DNA from: Gammaproteobacteria bacterium
Lineage (GTDB): Bacteria > Pseudomonadota > Gammaproteobacteria > Pseudomonadales > Azotimanducaceae
DNA: 49,171 nt
NCBI GenBank assembly: GCA_007694905.1
Contig: REEU01000114.1
Span: 1 to 49,171 of the forward strand
Direction of reading: 5' to 3'
Made by a program: the position numbers and the translations under genes. Below, in pieces: positions 34,662-43,192 of the stretch. The notes beneath the pieces were generated by a model that worked only from the letters and a program-made list of their open reading frames with translations, ran no database searches and was not told where the DNA came from. How positions within the stretch are numbered: the stretch's first letter is position 1; each line of letters begins with the position of its first letter.

Positions 34662-34969
34662 TCATTTTCGGGGGGCGGTGGTTTTGGATTCCCTGGCGGT
34701 GGTGTCGAAGTCGATTCGGGCGGAGACTCGGAGCCGTTGCGGACCCGATTGAAGATGTTGGTCAGCAGGGTCTGATAGGCTTCGATGCCCTGCGTCCCCC
34801 CTTTGACGATAGACTGCATCATGTTGCGTAAGAGCGTCCCGTCGAGACCTTTCTCCACCTGATCACGCAGTCGGTCCACGATCATGTCGTTCACCGGGGC
34901 GACGTCAGGCAGCCCAAGCAGCCGGCGCATTTCCTCCGGCGTCATCTCGAATTCCACGTTCACCTTCAT
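34628..34969 (-). CDS. DUF6489 family protein
   Basis: Small protein, 113 aa, beginning MKVNVEFEMTPEEMRRLLGLPDV, which matches DUF6489 members (a TPEEMR-x-x-LGLPD block). The C-terminal third is low-complexity with PPP runs. DUF6489 proteins commonly sit near phasin and PHA genes, as here. GGAGG 5 nt before ATG 34969 is a strong RBS. The gene is divergent from phaR (75 nt between starts) and its end overlaps the convergent lipase-like gene by 34 nt. Function is unknown. Confidence 0.8.
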   Translation of the reverse strand: MKVNVEFEMTPEEMRRLLGLPDVAPVNDMIVDRLRDQVEKGLDGTLLRNMMQSIVKGGTQGIEAYQTLLTNIFNRVRNGSESPPESTSTPPPGNPKPPPPENDQGANMGPGNR

Positions 34970-35044
34970 ACAGCCTCCGGTTGCGGGCGGGCGGCGAGTT
35001 GCGCAATGTAGCATGACAGCCGGGCCCACCATTCGAACCGCGTC

Positions 35045-35662
35045 ATGCCCCGTGGTCGAGCAGGGAGCGTTACCGCTTTGAGAGTGTTGAAGAAATACCC
35101 GAACCGCCGGCTCTACGATACCCAGAACAGCGTCTACGTGACGCTCGAGGATGTCCGGCAGATGGTGCTCGCGAATGAGAGCATCCAAGTGGTGGACTCC
35201 AAAAGCGGCGCTGACCTCACCCGTAGCGTCCTGCTGCAGATCATCGCGGAGCAGGAGGGTGAGGGGCACGAGCCGCTGCTGACCAACCGGGTGCTGCAGC
35301 AGCTCATTCGCTTCTACGGCGACAGCATGCAGGGGGTGCTGTCGCGCTACATCGAACAAAGCGTCATGGTCTTCCTGCAGCAGCAGGAGCTGTATCAGCG
35401 GCGCATGCGCGATGTCCTCAGCGCCTCGCCGGTCAAGCTGGTGCAGAAGCTGGCGGATCAGAACCTGAATTTCTGGCGCAACCTCATCGCGCGCGAACAG
35501 CAGGAACGTCACGAGGACGGTCCTCCGCAGGCGTCCGAGTTGCGTCCACCACCACCGCCACCGTTTGATGCGGAGCAGCAGAGCGGGCCCCGTGGGGGCC
35601 GTGATGACCGCAATGAAGCATTGCCCGGCGAGCGAAAGAATGGCCCTGATTCGGGGGCTTGA
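35045..35662 (+). CDS. phaR: Polyhydroxyalkanoate synthesis regulator PhaR
   Basis: Regulator that senses PHA and represses phasin and related genes, 205 aa. The family signature KKYPNRRLYDT is at the N-terminus (about residues 16-26), followed by VYVTLEDVRQMVLANESIQVVDSKSGADLT and LLQIIAEQE, the PHB/PHA-accumulation DNA-binding domain. The C-terminal half is helical, with a Pro-rich stretch and a basic end. The start is uncertain: ATG 35045 has no RBS; TTG 35078, just before the conserved block, has GGGAG 12 nt upstream. Its stop codon lies inside the -35 box of the phasin promoter. Confidence 0.93.
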   Translation: MPRGRAGSVTALRVLKKYPNRRLYDTQNSVYVTLEDVRQMVLANESIQVVDSKSGADLTRSVLLQIIAEQEGEGHEPLLTNRVLQQLIRFYGDSMQGVLSRYIEQSVMVFLQQQELYQRRMRDVLSASPVKLVQKLADQNLNFWRNLIAREQQERHEDGPPQASELRPPPPPPFDAEQQSGPRGGRDDRNEALPGERKNGPDSGA

Positions 35663-35687
35663 CAGCTACTGGCGGCCCGATTATATT
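35659..35687 (+). promoter_or_regulatory. Near-consensus sigma70 promoter for the phasin gene
   Basis: TTGACA (35659-35664), a 17-nt spacer and TATATT (35682-35687). The -35 box overlaps the phaR stop codon. One of the best-matching promoters in the window, as expected for an abundant granule protein that needs a repressor. Confidence 0.8.
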
Positions 35688-35719
35688 GCGCTGCACAAAA
35701 TGCTGCGGCGCACAATGCG
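35686..35719. promoter_or_regulatory. Candidate PhaR operator, overlapping the start of phasin transcription
   Basis: A TGC/GCA-rich tract directly after the -10 box, with TTGCGCTGCACAA followed by TGCTGCGGCGCACAATGC. PhaR sites in other bacteria are TGC/GCA half-site repeats at this position. No footprint can be claimed. Confidence 0.45.
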
Positions 35720-35748
35720 AGAGCAGCTCAAACAGAGAGGTGTTCGCC

Positions 35749-36192
35749 ATGTCGACCCAAACCCGTATCAAGCGCGTGCTGAAGCCGGTCAACGACCTGG
35801 TCCTGATCAACGCCGAGACCACCGGTGCCATCCTGCTGCGGCAGAATGCGTTCTTCGGTGATCTGGTGGAGTCCAGCGTGCAGCAGATCAAGACCTTGAC
35901 CCAGGCTGAGTCCCTGCGTGATGCAATGGATGCGCAGCGCGCCTACATCAAGGAAGTGGGCTCCAAGGTGTCTTCCGTGACCCGCGACAATTTCGAGACC
36001 CTGCGCGAAGGCAGCAAGAGTGCCGGCAGCGTGGTCAGCGGTGCTCTGCGTCGCGGCCGTGAGGAGGTTTCCGAGGCGGTGGACTCCGCTCAGACGCAGG
36101 TTAACGAGACGGTTAACCGCGCCCGCGCCGAGGTTGCTGAGACCGTGGCACCGGAACAGCCTGCTCCTCAGTTCCCGAACAACAACTTCTGA
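35749..36192 (+). CDS. Phasin-family protein
   Basis: Amphipathic granule-surface protein of the phasin type, 147 aa. The N-terminal helices (LVLINAETTGAILLRQNAFFGDLVESS) and the central long helix (AESLRDAMDAQRAYIKEVGSKV) show the hydrophobic-face heptads of phasins. A repeat-like Ala/Glu/Val stretch (EEVSEAVDSAQTQVNETVN) follows, then a Pro-rich end. ATG 35749 has AGAGAGG at 9 nt. The gene is preceded by a strong promoter and a putative PhaR operator and follows phaR, giving the classical phaR-phasin pair. No PHA synthase is in the window. Confidence 0.88.
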   Translation: MSTQTRIKRVLKPVNDLVLINAETTGAILLRQNAFFGDLVESSVQQIKTLTQAESLRDAMDAQRAYIKEVGSKVSSVTRDNFETLREGSKSAGSVVSGALRRGREEVSEAVDSAQTQVNETVNRARAEVAETVAPEQPAPQFPNNNF

Positions 36193-36211
36193 GCGGGATG
36201 GACAGGCGGCA

Positions 36212-36982
36212 GTGGCTGACGAGACTCTGGTCCCGCGCCCATCGCCGCTGCTCGGTCTGACCGAGCCGATGCGGGCAGCAGCGGACTTCGCGTCCCTGCT
36301 GCCTGGTCGTTTCTGGCTCAATGGTGCGCCGCGCGGTGACGGCCACCGGGTCGTGGTCCTGCCGGGGTTCACCGCCAATGATCGCTCCACCGTCGCCTTG
36401 CGTGGGTTCCTGCAGCGACAGGGCTTCGCTGCGCGGGGCTGGGAACTGGGTCGCAATCTCGGGTCGCCCGAACTGAGCAGCGCACTCGACGAACTGCTGG
36501 CCCGGGCACTGGACGAGACCGGAGCAGCCGTGAGCCTGGTGGGCTGGTCCTTAGGGGGCGTGCTGGCTCGCAATCTGGCGCGGCGGGAACCCGGAAAGGT
36601 CAGAAATCTGATCACCCTTGGCAGTCCCATTGCCGGGAGTCCTACTCGCACCCGGGCCTGGCGACTGTATCAGCAGGTGCACCGCGGACAGGATTCGGAA
36701 CATTCGAGTCGATTCGACGCGGGCGGGGTGCGCCCGCCGCCGGAAGGGGTTTCGAGCACGGCGATATGGTCGCGCAGTGACGGCATCGTGCCGTGGCAGA
36801 TTGCCCGCGAGCAGCCGGGCCCAAGACGTGAGAATCTAGAGGTCTTTTCCAGCCACCTTGGCCTGGGCGTCAACGCTGCCGTGCTGTACGCAGTGGCAGA
36901 CCGTTTGAGCCAGCCTCCGGAGGCTTGGCAACCGTTCGAATCGCCTTGGTGGCTGCGGCCCGTTCTGCGGCCCGCCAGCTAG
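36212..36982 (+). CDS. Lipase/esterase-like alpha/beta hydrolase, paralogue B
   Basis: Second member of the pair of related hydrolases, 256 aa. Catalytic residues: Ser113 in GWSLGG, Asp190 in SRSDGI and His215 in SSHLGL. The core sequence follows paralogue A closely (RGDGHRVVVLPGF, LGRNLG, TGAAVSLVG, LITLGSP). The start is taken as GTG 36212 with AGG nearby; the frame is open upstream through the phasin gene but that part is not coding. It lies 19 nt after the phasin stop and 34 nt before the wax ester synthase, so it is probably in the same transcript. A depolymerase-like role on storage lipid is an inference from context. Confidence 0.8.
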   Translation: MADETLVPRPSPLLGLTEPMRAAADFASLLPGRFWLNGAPRGDGHRVVVLPGFTANDRSTVALRGFLQRQGFAARGWELGRNLGSPELSSALDELLARALDETGAAVSLVGWSLGGVLARNLARREPGKVRNLITLGSPIAGSPTRTRAWRLYQQVHRGQDSEHSSRFDAGGVRPPPEGVSSTAIWSRSDGIVPWQIAREQPGPRRENLEVFSSHLGLGVNAAVLYAVADRLSQPPEAWQPFESPWWLRPVLRPAS

Positions 36983-37016
36983 GCGGATGGCATGCAACAC
37001 CGAGGGGGGGGACGTC

Positions 37017-38483
37017 ATGCAACAACTCACTGGAATGGATGCTTCGTTCCTCTATTTCGAGACACCGAATCAGCCGATGCACATCGGCGGATTGTGTGTT
37101 TACGATCCGTCCACGGCCCCGGATGGTTTCGTCCGCTTCAAGGACATTCTGAATACCATCCAGAGCCGGCTGCATCTGGCGCGGACGTTCCGTCAGCGCG
37201 TGGTGCGGGTCCCACTGGATCTCGATCATCCCTACTGGGTGAACGACGCTGACTTCGATCTCGAATTTCATGTCCGCCACATTGCCCTGCCGAAGCCCGG
37301 TGACTGGCGCCAGCTCTGCATTCAGACCGCCCGTCTGCATGCGCGACCGCTGGACACCACGAAGCCGCTGTGGGAGATCTATGTCATCGAGGGCCTCGAC
37401 AACGTGGTCGGCCTGCCTCCGGGTAGTTTCGCGATGGTGACGAAGATCCACCACGCAGCCATCGATGGTGTGTCCGGGGCGGAGATCACCGGGGTTATTC
37501 ATGACCTCGAGGCCGAAGCCTCGGTGCCGCCCCCGCAACAACCCTGGGCGGCAGACCGGGATCCGCTGGCGGCCGAGCTGATGCTGCGCGCCTGGGCCAA
37601 CAACCTACGCACGCCGTTCCATTTCGCGCGCGTCATGGCGAACACCATGCCGGCCATCGGTCGCGTCACCGCGGGGCTGCGCAATCACAGCTTCAAGATG
37701 CCGGGACCGGTGCCGAGGACCCGCTTCAACGGCACCATCTCGCCGCATCGGGTGGTGGACGGTCGCTCATTCCCGCTGGCGAAGATCCGGGCGATCAAGT
37801 CGGCGATGCCCGGCGCTACGGTCAATGACGCGGTGCTGGCCATCGTCGGCGGGGCGCTGCGCCGGTACCTGATGAGTAAGAACGAACTGCCCGTGGACTC
37901 GTTGGTTGCGATGGCCCCGATCTCGGTGCGCGCCAAGGATCAGTCCGGCGCGATGGGCAATCAGGTGGCAGCGATGGCGGTGCAACTGCGTTCCGACTTG
38001 GGTGAGCCCATGGCCCGCCTGCAGGCGGTGCACGAGGGCACGGTGCAGTCCAAGGCCCTGACCGAGGCCGTCGGCGCCCGCCTGATGACGGATTACGGCC
38101 AGTTCATTCCGTCATCCCTGGCCGGACTCGCGGCGCGGCTCTACACCCGGGCGGGGCTCGCGAATCGCGTCCGACCGGTATTCAACTGCGTGGTCACGAA
38201 CATTCCTGGCCCCCAACAGTCGCTGTTTATGGGCGGAGCACGGCTGATCACCCAGTATGGACTCGGACCCGTCGTCGACGGCATGGCGCTGATCCATCCG
38301 GTGTTCAGCTACTGCGGGGAGATCACGATTTCGTTCACGTCCTGCCGCGAGATCATGCCGGACCCGGAGTTCTATGCCGAGTGCATCGAGACGTCTTACC
38401 AGGAGATGTGTGCCGCGGCCGGCGTGCGGGACGACATGCAGCCTGCTGGGCCCGTGACCACGGAACCCGCTGTGAACTGCTGA
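37017..38483 (+). CDS. Wax ester synthase / diacylglycerol acyltransferase (WS/DGAT)
   Basis: Bifunctional acyltransferase that makes wax esters and triacylglycerol from acyl-CoA, 488 aa, the normal size. The catalytic HHxxxDG motif is HHAAIDG (His145, His146, Asp150), preceded by PLDTTKPLWEIYVIEGL. The N-terminus MQQLTGMDASFLYFETPNQPMHIGG is typical. The conserved C-terminal block (NCVVTNIPGPQQSLFMGGARL) is present, as is the SLAGLAARLYT stretch. ATG 37017 follows a G-rich RBS (GAGGGGGGG); ATG 36987 is an alternative. Neighbouring phasin and lipase-like genes form a storage-lipid block. A run of eight Gs at 37003-37010 is worth noting as an indel hotspot. Confidence 0.95.
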   Translation: MQQLTGMDASFLYFETPNQPMHIGGLCVYDPSTAPDGFVRFKDILNTIQSRLHLARTFRQRVVRVPLDLDHPYWVNDADFDLEFHVRHIALPKPGDWRQLCIQTARLHARPLDTTKPLWEIYVIEGLDNVVGLPPGSFAMVTKIHHAAIDGVSGAEITGVIHDLEAEASVPPPQQPWAADRDPLAAELMLRAWANNLRTPFHFARVMANTMPAIGRVTAGLRNHSFKMPGPVPRTRFNGTISPHRVVDGRSFPLAKIRAIKSAMPGATVNDAVLAIVGGALRRYLMSKNELPVDSLVAMAPISVRAKDQSGAMGNQVAAMAVQLRSDLGEPMARLQAVHEGTVQSKALTEAVGARLMTDYGQFIPSSLAGLAARLYTRAGLANRVRPVFNCVVTNIPGPQQSLFMGGARLITQYGLGPVVDGMALIHPVFSYCGEITISFTSCREIMPDPEFYAECIETSYQEMCAAAGVRDDMQPAGPVTTEPAVNC

Positions 38484-38503
38484 CGCCGGTGGAGCGATGG
38501 TTC

Positions 38504-38542
38504 GAGGAGATGAGGAGATGAGGAGATGAGGAGATGAGGAGA
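38504..38542 (+). repeat. Octanucleotide tandem repeat (GAGGAGAT) upstream of the halohydrin dehalogenase
   Basis: Four exact GAGGAGAT units and a partial fifth (GAGGAGA) run from 38504 to 38542. Each unit contains a Shine-Dalgarno core. The last GAGGAG is 9 nt before GTG 38551. The number of units could change by slippage. Confidence 0.9.
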
Positions 38543-38550
38543 CAGCGCCT

Positions 38551-39231
38551 GTGAGCGGACGCTTGGAAGGCAGGCGGGTTCTGATCACCCAGGCCGACCG
38601 CTTCATGGGCCCGGTCATCAGCCTGCGTTTCCGCGCTGAGGGTGCCGAGGTCATCGACGACACCACGGGGCCTCGCGGTATCGATGGCGGTCGTGCCATC
38701 GCCGAACGTCATGGTGCCGTGGATGTGCTGGTGGCGAACCTGGCGCTGCCGCCCCATCCGGCCCTGGTGGACGAGACCACAGAGTCGGACTGGCACGCGC
38801 TGTTCGATGCCCTCGTGCATCCCCTCATGGGTCTCGTTGGGACCACTTCGCGCTATATGAAGGCGGCCGGTGGCGGTCGCATCATCGGCATGACCAGCGC
38901 GGCTCCCCTGCGCGGAATTCCTAAAAACAGCGCCTACTGCGCCGCCCGCGGTGCCCAGAACGCCTACTTGCGTGCGGCGGGAGTCGAACTCGCACGCAAC
39001 GACATTCTCGTCTGCGCCATTGCCCAGAACTACGTCGCCAACGACACCTACTATCCGGCCGGCCTCACGGAGGACGAACGCTTCCTTGAGCGCATGCGCG
39101 CCGTGGTCCCGGCTGGACGCATTGGTGATCCGGAAGAAACCGCTTCGCTGGCGCTGTTCCTGGCCACCGAAGCGGGTTTCATGCCCGGTCAGATCATTCC
39201 GCTCTCGGGCGGCTGGACCACCACGCTGTAG
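38551..39231 (+). CDS. Probable halohydrin dehalogenase (SDR-type, HHDH)
   Basis: SDR-fold protein, 226 aa, with both sequence motifs that define halohydrin dehalogenases. The NAD(P)-binding glycine motif is replaced by T-x4-F-x-G (TQADRFMG). The triad is Ser-x12-Tyr-x3-Arg (SAAPLRGIPKNSAYCAAR), with Arg in place of the SDR Lys. A halide-pocket block QNYVAND with downstream TYYPAGL parallels NYL and YFYP in HheC, and QIIPLSGGW matches its C-terminal region. HHDHs convert vicinal halohydrins to epoxides without cofactor. GTG 38551 follows GAGGAG in the tandem repeat. The substrate is unknown. Confidence 0.85.
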   Translation: MSGRLEGRRVLITQADRFMGPVISLRFRAEGAEVIDDTTGPRGIDGGRAIAERHGAVDVLVANLALPPHPALVDETTESDWHALFDALVHPLMGLVGTTSRYMKAAGGGRIIGMTSAAPLRGIPKNSAYCAARGAQNAYLRAAGVELARNDILVCAIAQNYVANDTYYPAGLTEDERFLERMRAVVPAGRIGDPEETASLALFLATEAGFMPGQIIPLSGGWTTTL

Positions 39232-39236
39232 ACTCG

Positions 39237-39629
39237 TCAGCTCGCGTCCCAGGAGCCGCGTGCCTCCCAGTTTCCGTGGAAGTTGTTGAGCCGCTCCGAG
39301 TCGATGGCTGCCAGAAGATCGCGCGTGGTTTCGGCGCGACACTCCTGCTGCAGCCGCAGACGGGTCAGATCGCGCACGCCGCGCATGCGACAGACGCGGT
39401 TTGCCTCCCGCAGCACCCGCGCGTGCACATCTCTCACACCGCTGGCGCTGGCCAGCTCACCGCGAGCGAAACGCACGCTCGCCTGGGGTGCCTCGGGCTT
39501 TGCTGCTGCTGCCTGTGCCGGAACCGCGAGCGTCCCGATCAGCAGTGCGGAGAGCAGCGCAGCCTTACCCACTGCGGCAACGCGCCGCAGGCGCTTCGTT
39601 TCTTGCTGATTGCTCGTCATCGTGTTCAT
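39237..39629 (-). CDS. UrcA-family exported protein
   Basis: Small exported protein of the UrcA family, 130 aa. A signal peptide (AALLSALLIGTLAVPAQAAA) is followed by the family block SVRFARGELASASGVRDVHARVLREANRVCR, with paired Cys residues (VCRMR, QECRA) likely forming a disulfide. Function is unknown. ATG 39629 is chosen with GGAAG nearby; ATG 39620 is an alternative. It converges with the HHDH gene (stops 5 nt apart). Confidence 0.88.
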   Translation of the reverse strand: MNTMTSNQQETKRLRRVAAVGKAALLSALLIGTLAVPAQAAAAKPEAPQASVRFARGELASASGVRDVHARVLREANRVCRMRGVRDLTRLRLQQECRAETTRDLLAAIDSERLNNFHGNWEARGSWDAS

Positions 39630-39909
39630 CTCCACTTCCACATGATTGCCTGACCATCTTTCCCGATGGCTCACGTATTCAGACGTGCGCAGTGGGGTGA
39701 AGGTTTGCGCGGTTTCGGGGCAGCTGTCGTTGGAACGGCTCGGCTCATCGCAGAATCACGATGAAGCACAGCACAAGGCTGTGGATCCGTGGCGGCAGGG
39801 GGGAGGACGGCGCGTTGGGATCAGCGCTTCCGTGGGCCCTGGGCTTTGTTAGACTCTTCAGTTGCCACTTTAGGCTCATTAGAACGTTTCTGAGGGGAGC
39901 ACTTCATTC

Positions 39910-42123
39910 ATGGCAGTATGCACGCAGCCTTCGGGGCTTCGCCCCAGCATTGTTTTTCTCATTCTAGCTGCCCTCGGTCTCGGTGCCTGCAGTTCGGAGG
40001 AGCCCGCGGCGCCGGCCGCGACGGCTCCCGAGCGGAGCGGCGTCTCTACCGCACGGCTGACGCCGGATGAGATTCGCAGTCGCGTCGCCAAGGTGGACGG
40101 CGATGCCATCCGTAATCCTCGTCCCGGTGACTGGCTCACCCATGGACGGACTTACGACGAGCAGCGCCACAGTCCGCTGGATCAGATCAATACTGACAAT
40201 GCGGCCGAACTCGGGCTCGCCTGGTACTGGGACACGGGCACCACCCGCGGCCTGCAGGCTACCCCCATCGTGGTGGACGGCGTCATGTTCACCACCGGGT
40301 CCTGGTCCGCGGTCTACGCCCACGACGCGGTCACCGGCGAGCATTTGTGGACCTACGATCCTGAAGTGCCCAGGGAGTGGGGCAAGTACGCCTGCTGCGA
40401 CGTGGTCAATCGCGGCGTGGCGGTATGGAAGGGTCGGGTCTACGTCGGCACGTTGGATGGACGGCTGGTGGCGCTGGATGCCGGCACCGGTCAGCCGGAC
40501 TGGGAAACGCTGACCATCGATCCGACCCGCCCCTACACCATTACCGGCGCGCCGCGGATCGTGAAAGGCAACGTGATCATCGGCAACGGCGGCGCCGAGT
40601 ACGGCGTGCGCGGATACGTCAGTGCCTACGACGCCGAAACCGGTGAGAAGGCCTGGCGCTTCTGGGTGGTGCCTGGCAATCCGGCCGACGGCTTCGAGGG
40701 TGAATACATGGAGCGCGCCGCCGAGACCTGGCGCGGCGAGTGGTGGGAAGTCGGCGGCGGCGGAACCGTCTGGGATTCCATGGCCTACGATCCCGAGCTG
40801 GACCTTCTCTACGTCGGCACCGGCAACGGCTCGCCCTGGAATCGCCACGAACGCAGCCCCGGCGGCGGCGACAACCTCTACCTGTCGTCCATCGTCGCGC
40901 TGCAACCCGACACCGGCGAGCTGGTGTGGTACTACCAGACCACCCCCGGGGACAGCTGGGACTATACCGCCACCCAGCACATGATCCTCACCGAGCTGAT
41001 CGTCCACGACGAACGCCGCAAGGTGATCGTGCAGGCGCCCAAGAATGGCTTCTTCTACGTGCTCGATCGCACCAATGGCGAACTGCTGTCAGCGGAAGCC
41101 TACGTGCCGGTGACCTGGGCCAGCCACGTCGATGTCGAGACTGGCCGCCCGGTGGAGAATCCGGCCGCGGACTACATGGAGGAGCCGGTGCTGACGCAGC
41201 CCGCGCCCTATGGCGGCCACAACTGGCATCCGATGACCTACTCGCCGGATACCGGGCTGGTCTACATCCCGGCGCTGGATATCCCGTTCATGTTCGGCCA
41301 GGACAACGCCTTCCGCTACCAGCCAGGTGAATGGAACACCGCTGTCGAAATGCTGCTCGCGGCTCCGCCCGGCGACGTCAACGAAGAGCTGGCGAACCGG
41401 GCACTGGTCAAAGGGCATCTGGCGGCCTGGGATCCGGTCAATCAGCGTGAAGCCTGGCGGGTCCAGCACTCCGGATCCTGGAACGGTGGTCTGCTGTCCA
41501 CGGCCGGTGGTCTGCTGTTCCAGGGGCGGGCAGATGGCATGTTTGCCGCCTATCGTGCCGATGACGGCGAGCTGCTGTGGGAGACGCCTGCCTACACCGG
41601 CATCATCGCCGCGCCCGTGACCTGGGAGCAGGATGGTGTCCAGTACGTCACCGTGGTGGCCGGCTGGGGCGGGGCCTTCGGTCTCGCGTCCGGTATCCCG
41701 CCGCAGGAAGGCAATGTCATCCGCGAAGGCCGCATTCTCACCTTCAAGCTCGGTGGTGAAGCCCGGCTTCCGGTGCCGCCGCCGCTGGACATGGGCCTGC
41801 CGGAACCGCCGCCCCTCACGGCTTCCGCGGAAACGGTCGCCGAAGGCGAGCAGCTCTTCCACGCCTACTGCTCCGTCTGTCACGGCGCCGGTGCCGTCTC
41901 CAGCGGCGTGCTGGCGGATTTGCGCTACATGGACGAGCAGACCCACGCCGCCTTCGAGGGCATTGTCCGCGGCGGGGCCTACCAGGACCGGGGCATGCCG
42001 GGCTTCTCTCACGTGCTCGAGCGTGAGCAGAGTGCGGCGGTGCACGCCTACATCATCAAGCGTGCCCACCTCGCCCATGAGCTGCGCGAGCTGGAAATCG
42101 CACAGGCCGCCAGCGACGACTGA
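39910..42123 (+). CDS. PQQ-dependent quinohemoprotein alcohol dehydrogenase with C-terminal cytochrome c
   Basis: Periplasmic eight-bladed propeller alcohol dehydrogenase with a fused cytochrome c domain, 737 aa. Lipobox LGAC at residue 27 indicates a lipoprotein. The vicinal disulfide Cys162-Cys163 (KYACCDVV) and the PQQ-site blocks [17 protein letters not shown] and GHNWHPMTY are present. The active-site Asp351 is in GDSWDYT. The +2 residue is Thr rather than Asp, so calcium, not lanthanide, is expected. The C-terminal CSVCH (654-658) and Met696 (GMPGF) are the heme ligands. ATG 39910 has AGGGGAG about 12 nt upstream. It may pass electrons from alcohols to the membrane chain; no dedicated PQQ synthesis genes are present here. 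Confidence 0.95.
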   Translation: MAVCTQPSGLRPSIVFLILAALGLGACSSEEPAAPAATAPERSGVSTARLTPDEIRSRVAKVDGDAIRNPRPGDWLTHGRTYDEQRHSPLDQINTDNAAELGLAWYWDTGTTRGLQATPIVVDGVMFTTGSWSAVYAHDAVTGEHLWTYDPEVPREWGKYACCDVVNRGVAVWKGRVYVGTLDGRLVALDAGTGQPDWETLTIDPTRPYTITGAPRIVKGNVIIGNGGAEYGVRGYVSAYDAETGEKAWRFWVVPGNPADGFEGEYMERAAETWRGEWWEVGGGGTVWDSMAYDPELDLLYVGTGNGSPWNRHERSPGGGDNLYLSSIVALQPDTGELVWYYQTTPGDSWDYTATQHMILTELIVHDERRKVIVQAPKNGFFYVLDRTNGELLSAEAYVPVTWASHVDVETGRPVENPAADYMEEPVLTQPAPYGGHNWHPMTYSPDTGLVYIPALDIPFMFGQDNAFRYQPGEWNTAVEMLLAAPPGDVNEELANRALVKGHLAAWDPVNQREAWRVQHSGSWNGGLLSTAGGLLFQGRADGMFAAYRADDGELLWETPAYTGIIAAPVTWEQDGVQYVTVVAGWGGAFGLASGIPPQEGNVIREGRILTFKLGGEARLPVPPPLDMGLPEPPPLTASAETVAEGEQLFHAYCSVCHGAGAVSSGVLADLRYMDEQTHAAFEGIVRGGAYQDRGMPGFSHVLEREQSAAVHAYIIKRAHLAHELRELEIAQAASDD

Positions 42124-42132
42124 GAGCTTTCA

Positions 42133-42167
42133 CCAGCCCGGAGCGCCAGGGAAGGCGCCCGGGCCTG
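42133..42167. terminator. GC-rich hairpin between convergent genes
   Basis: GCCCGG-a-GCGCC pairs with GGCGC-CCGGGC around AGGGAA, with the flanking CCAG/CTGG extending the stem. It lies between the alcohol dehydrogenase and the convergent MDR reductase, and is probably a bidirectional terminator. Confidence 0.65.
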
Positions 42168-42190
42168 GGGTCGTTCCAGTCTGCTGGTGG

Positions 42191-43192
42191 TCAGATCAGC
42201 TTCACCAGCATCTTGCCGACGTTGCGTCCGGTGAACAGTCCCTCGAACGCGGCGGGCGCCTGATCGATCCCGTCGAGGATCGTCTCGTCATACTTCACCT
42301 TCCCCTCTGCGATCCAGCCGGACACGTCACGGATGAAGTCGTCGCGGGAGTCGTTGTAGTGATTGACGATGAAGCCCTGCAGGCGCAGTCCCATGCCGAT
42401 GGCCATGGTGAGGTTCGAGGGGCCCGGCCGTGGGGTAGCATCGTTGTAGACCGCAATGGCACCACACAGTGCGATGCGTCCGAACTGGCGCATGTGGAAC
42501 AGAGCGGCTTCCAGATGGTCGGCGCCGATGTTGTCGAAGTAGACGTCGAGGCCGTCCGGCGCGCCCTCGCGCAGGCGTGCGAGCAGGTCGCCTTCCCGAT
42601 AGTTGAAGGCGTAGTCGAAACCCAGGTCATCGGTCAGGTGCCGTACCTTTTCGTCGCTGCCGGCGCTGCCGAGTACGCGGCAACCCTTGATTTTCGCGAT
42701 CTGCCCGGCCAGGGATCCCACGGCGCCGGCGGCCCCGGAAACGAACACCGTCTCGCCGTCCTTCAGGCTGGCGGCGCGGAACAGGCCCACGTAGGCGGTC
42801 ATGCCCGGCATGCCGAGCACGCCGAGGTAGGCCGACAGGGGCGCGACCTCCGGGTCGACCGGCTGCAGCTGCCGTGGCTCGGCGACGAATGCCTCCCGCC
42901 AGCCGAAGCCGTTCTGCACGAAGGCCCCAACCGGGAGCGCGTCGCTGTTCGAGGCGATGACTTCGCCGACTGCCCCGCCATCGAGCGCGGCGCCTACCTG
43001 GAAGGGCGGTACGTAGGACTTGCGGTCGTACATGCGCCCGCGCATATACGGGTCGACGCTCATGTAGTGGTTGCGCACCAGCACCTGTCCCGGGCCCGGG
43101 TCGGCGACCTCGACCTCGCAGATCTCGAAGTTGTCATGGGTCGGCATGCCGTTCGGCCTGGATTTCAGGCGGACTTCTCTACATTGGGTCAT
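42191..43192 (-). CDS. NADP-dependent MDR-family oxidoreductase (prostaglandin/leukotriene reductase-like)
   Basis: Zinc-independent medium-chain reductase of the CurA/PTGR type, 333 aa. Features: VLVRNHYMSVDPYMRGRM near residue 40, GMPGMTAYVGLFRAASLKDGETVFVSGAAGAVGSLAGQIAK (NADP-binding GxxGxxG), and FDNIGADHLEAALFHM. The family reduces alpha,beta-unsaturated carbonyls with NADPH. ATG 43192 has AGAGGAAA at 7 nt. The gene is monocistronic, convergent with the alcohol dehydrogenase. Upstream 43193-43466 is non-coding, 274 nt, and shows nothing else. Confidence 0.9.
   Translation of the reverse strand: MTQCREVRLKSRPNGMPTHDNFEICEVEVADPGPGQVLVRNHYMSVDPYMRGRMYDRKSYVPPFQVGAALDGGAVGEVIASNSDALPVGAFVQNGFGWREAFVAEPRQLQPVDPEVAPLSAYLGVLGMPGMTAYVGLFRAASLKDGETVFVSGAAGAVGSLAGQIAKIKGCRVLGSAGSDEKVRHLTDDLGFDYAFNYREGDLLARLREGAPDGLDVYFDNIGADHLEAALFHMRQFGRIALCGAIAVYNDATPRPGPSNLTMAIGMGLRLQGFIVNHYNDSRDDFIRDVSGWIAEGKVKYDETILDGIDQAPAAFEGLFTGRNVGKMLVKLI

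Noticed and set aside
37003-37010. G8 run as a phase-variable tract for the wax ester synthase
   Set aside because: It lies upstream of the preferred start (37017) and would mainly alter RBS spacing; only weak evidence for regulated slippage.
39910-42123. Lanthanide-dependent XoxF/ExaF assignment
   Set aside because: The second Asp that binds lanthanide (two residues after the catalytic Asp) is a Thr here.
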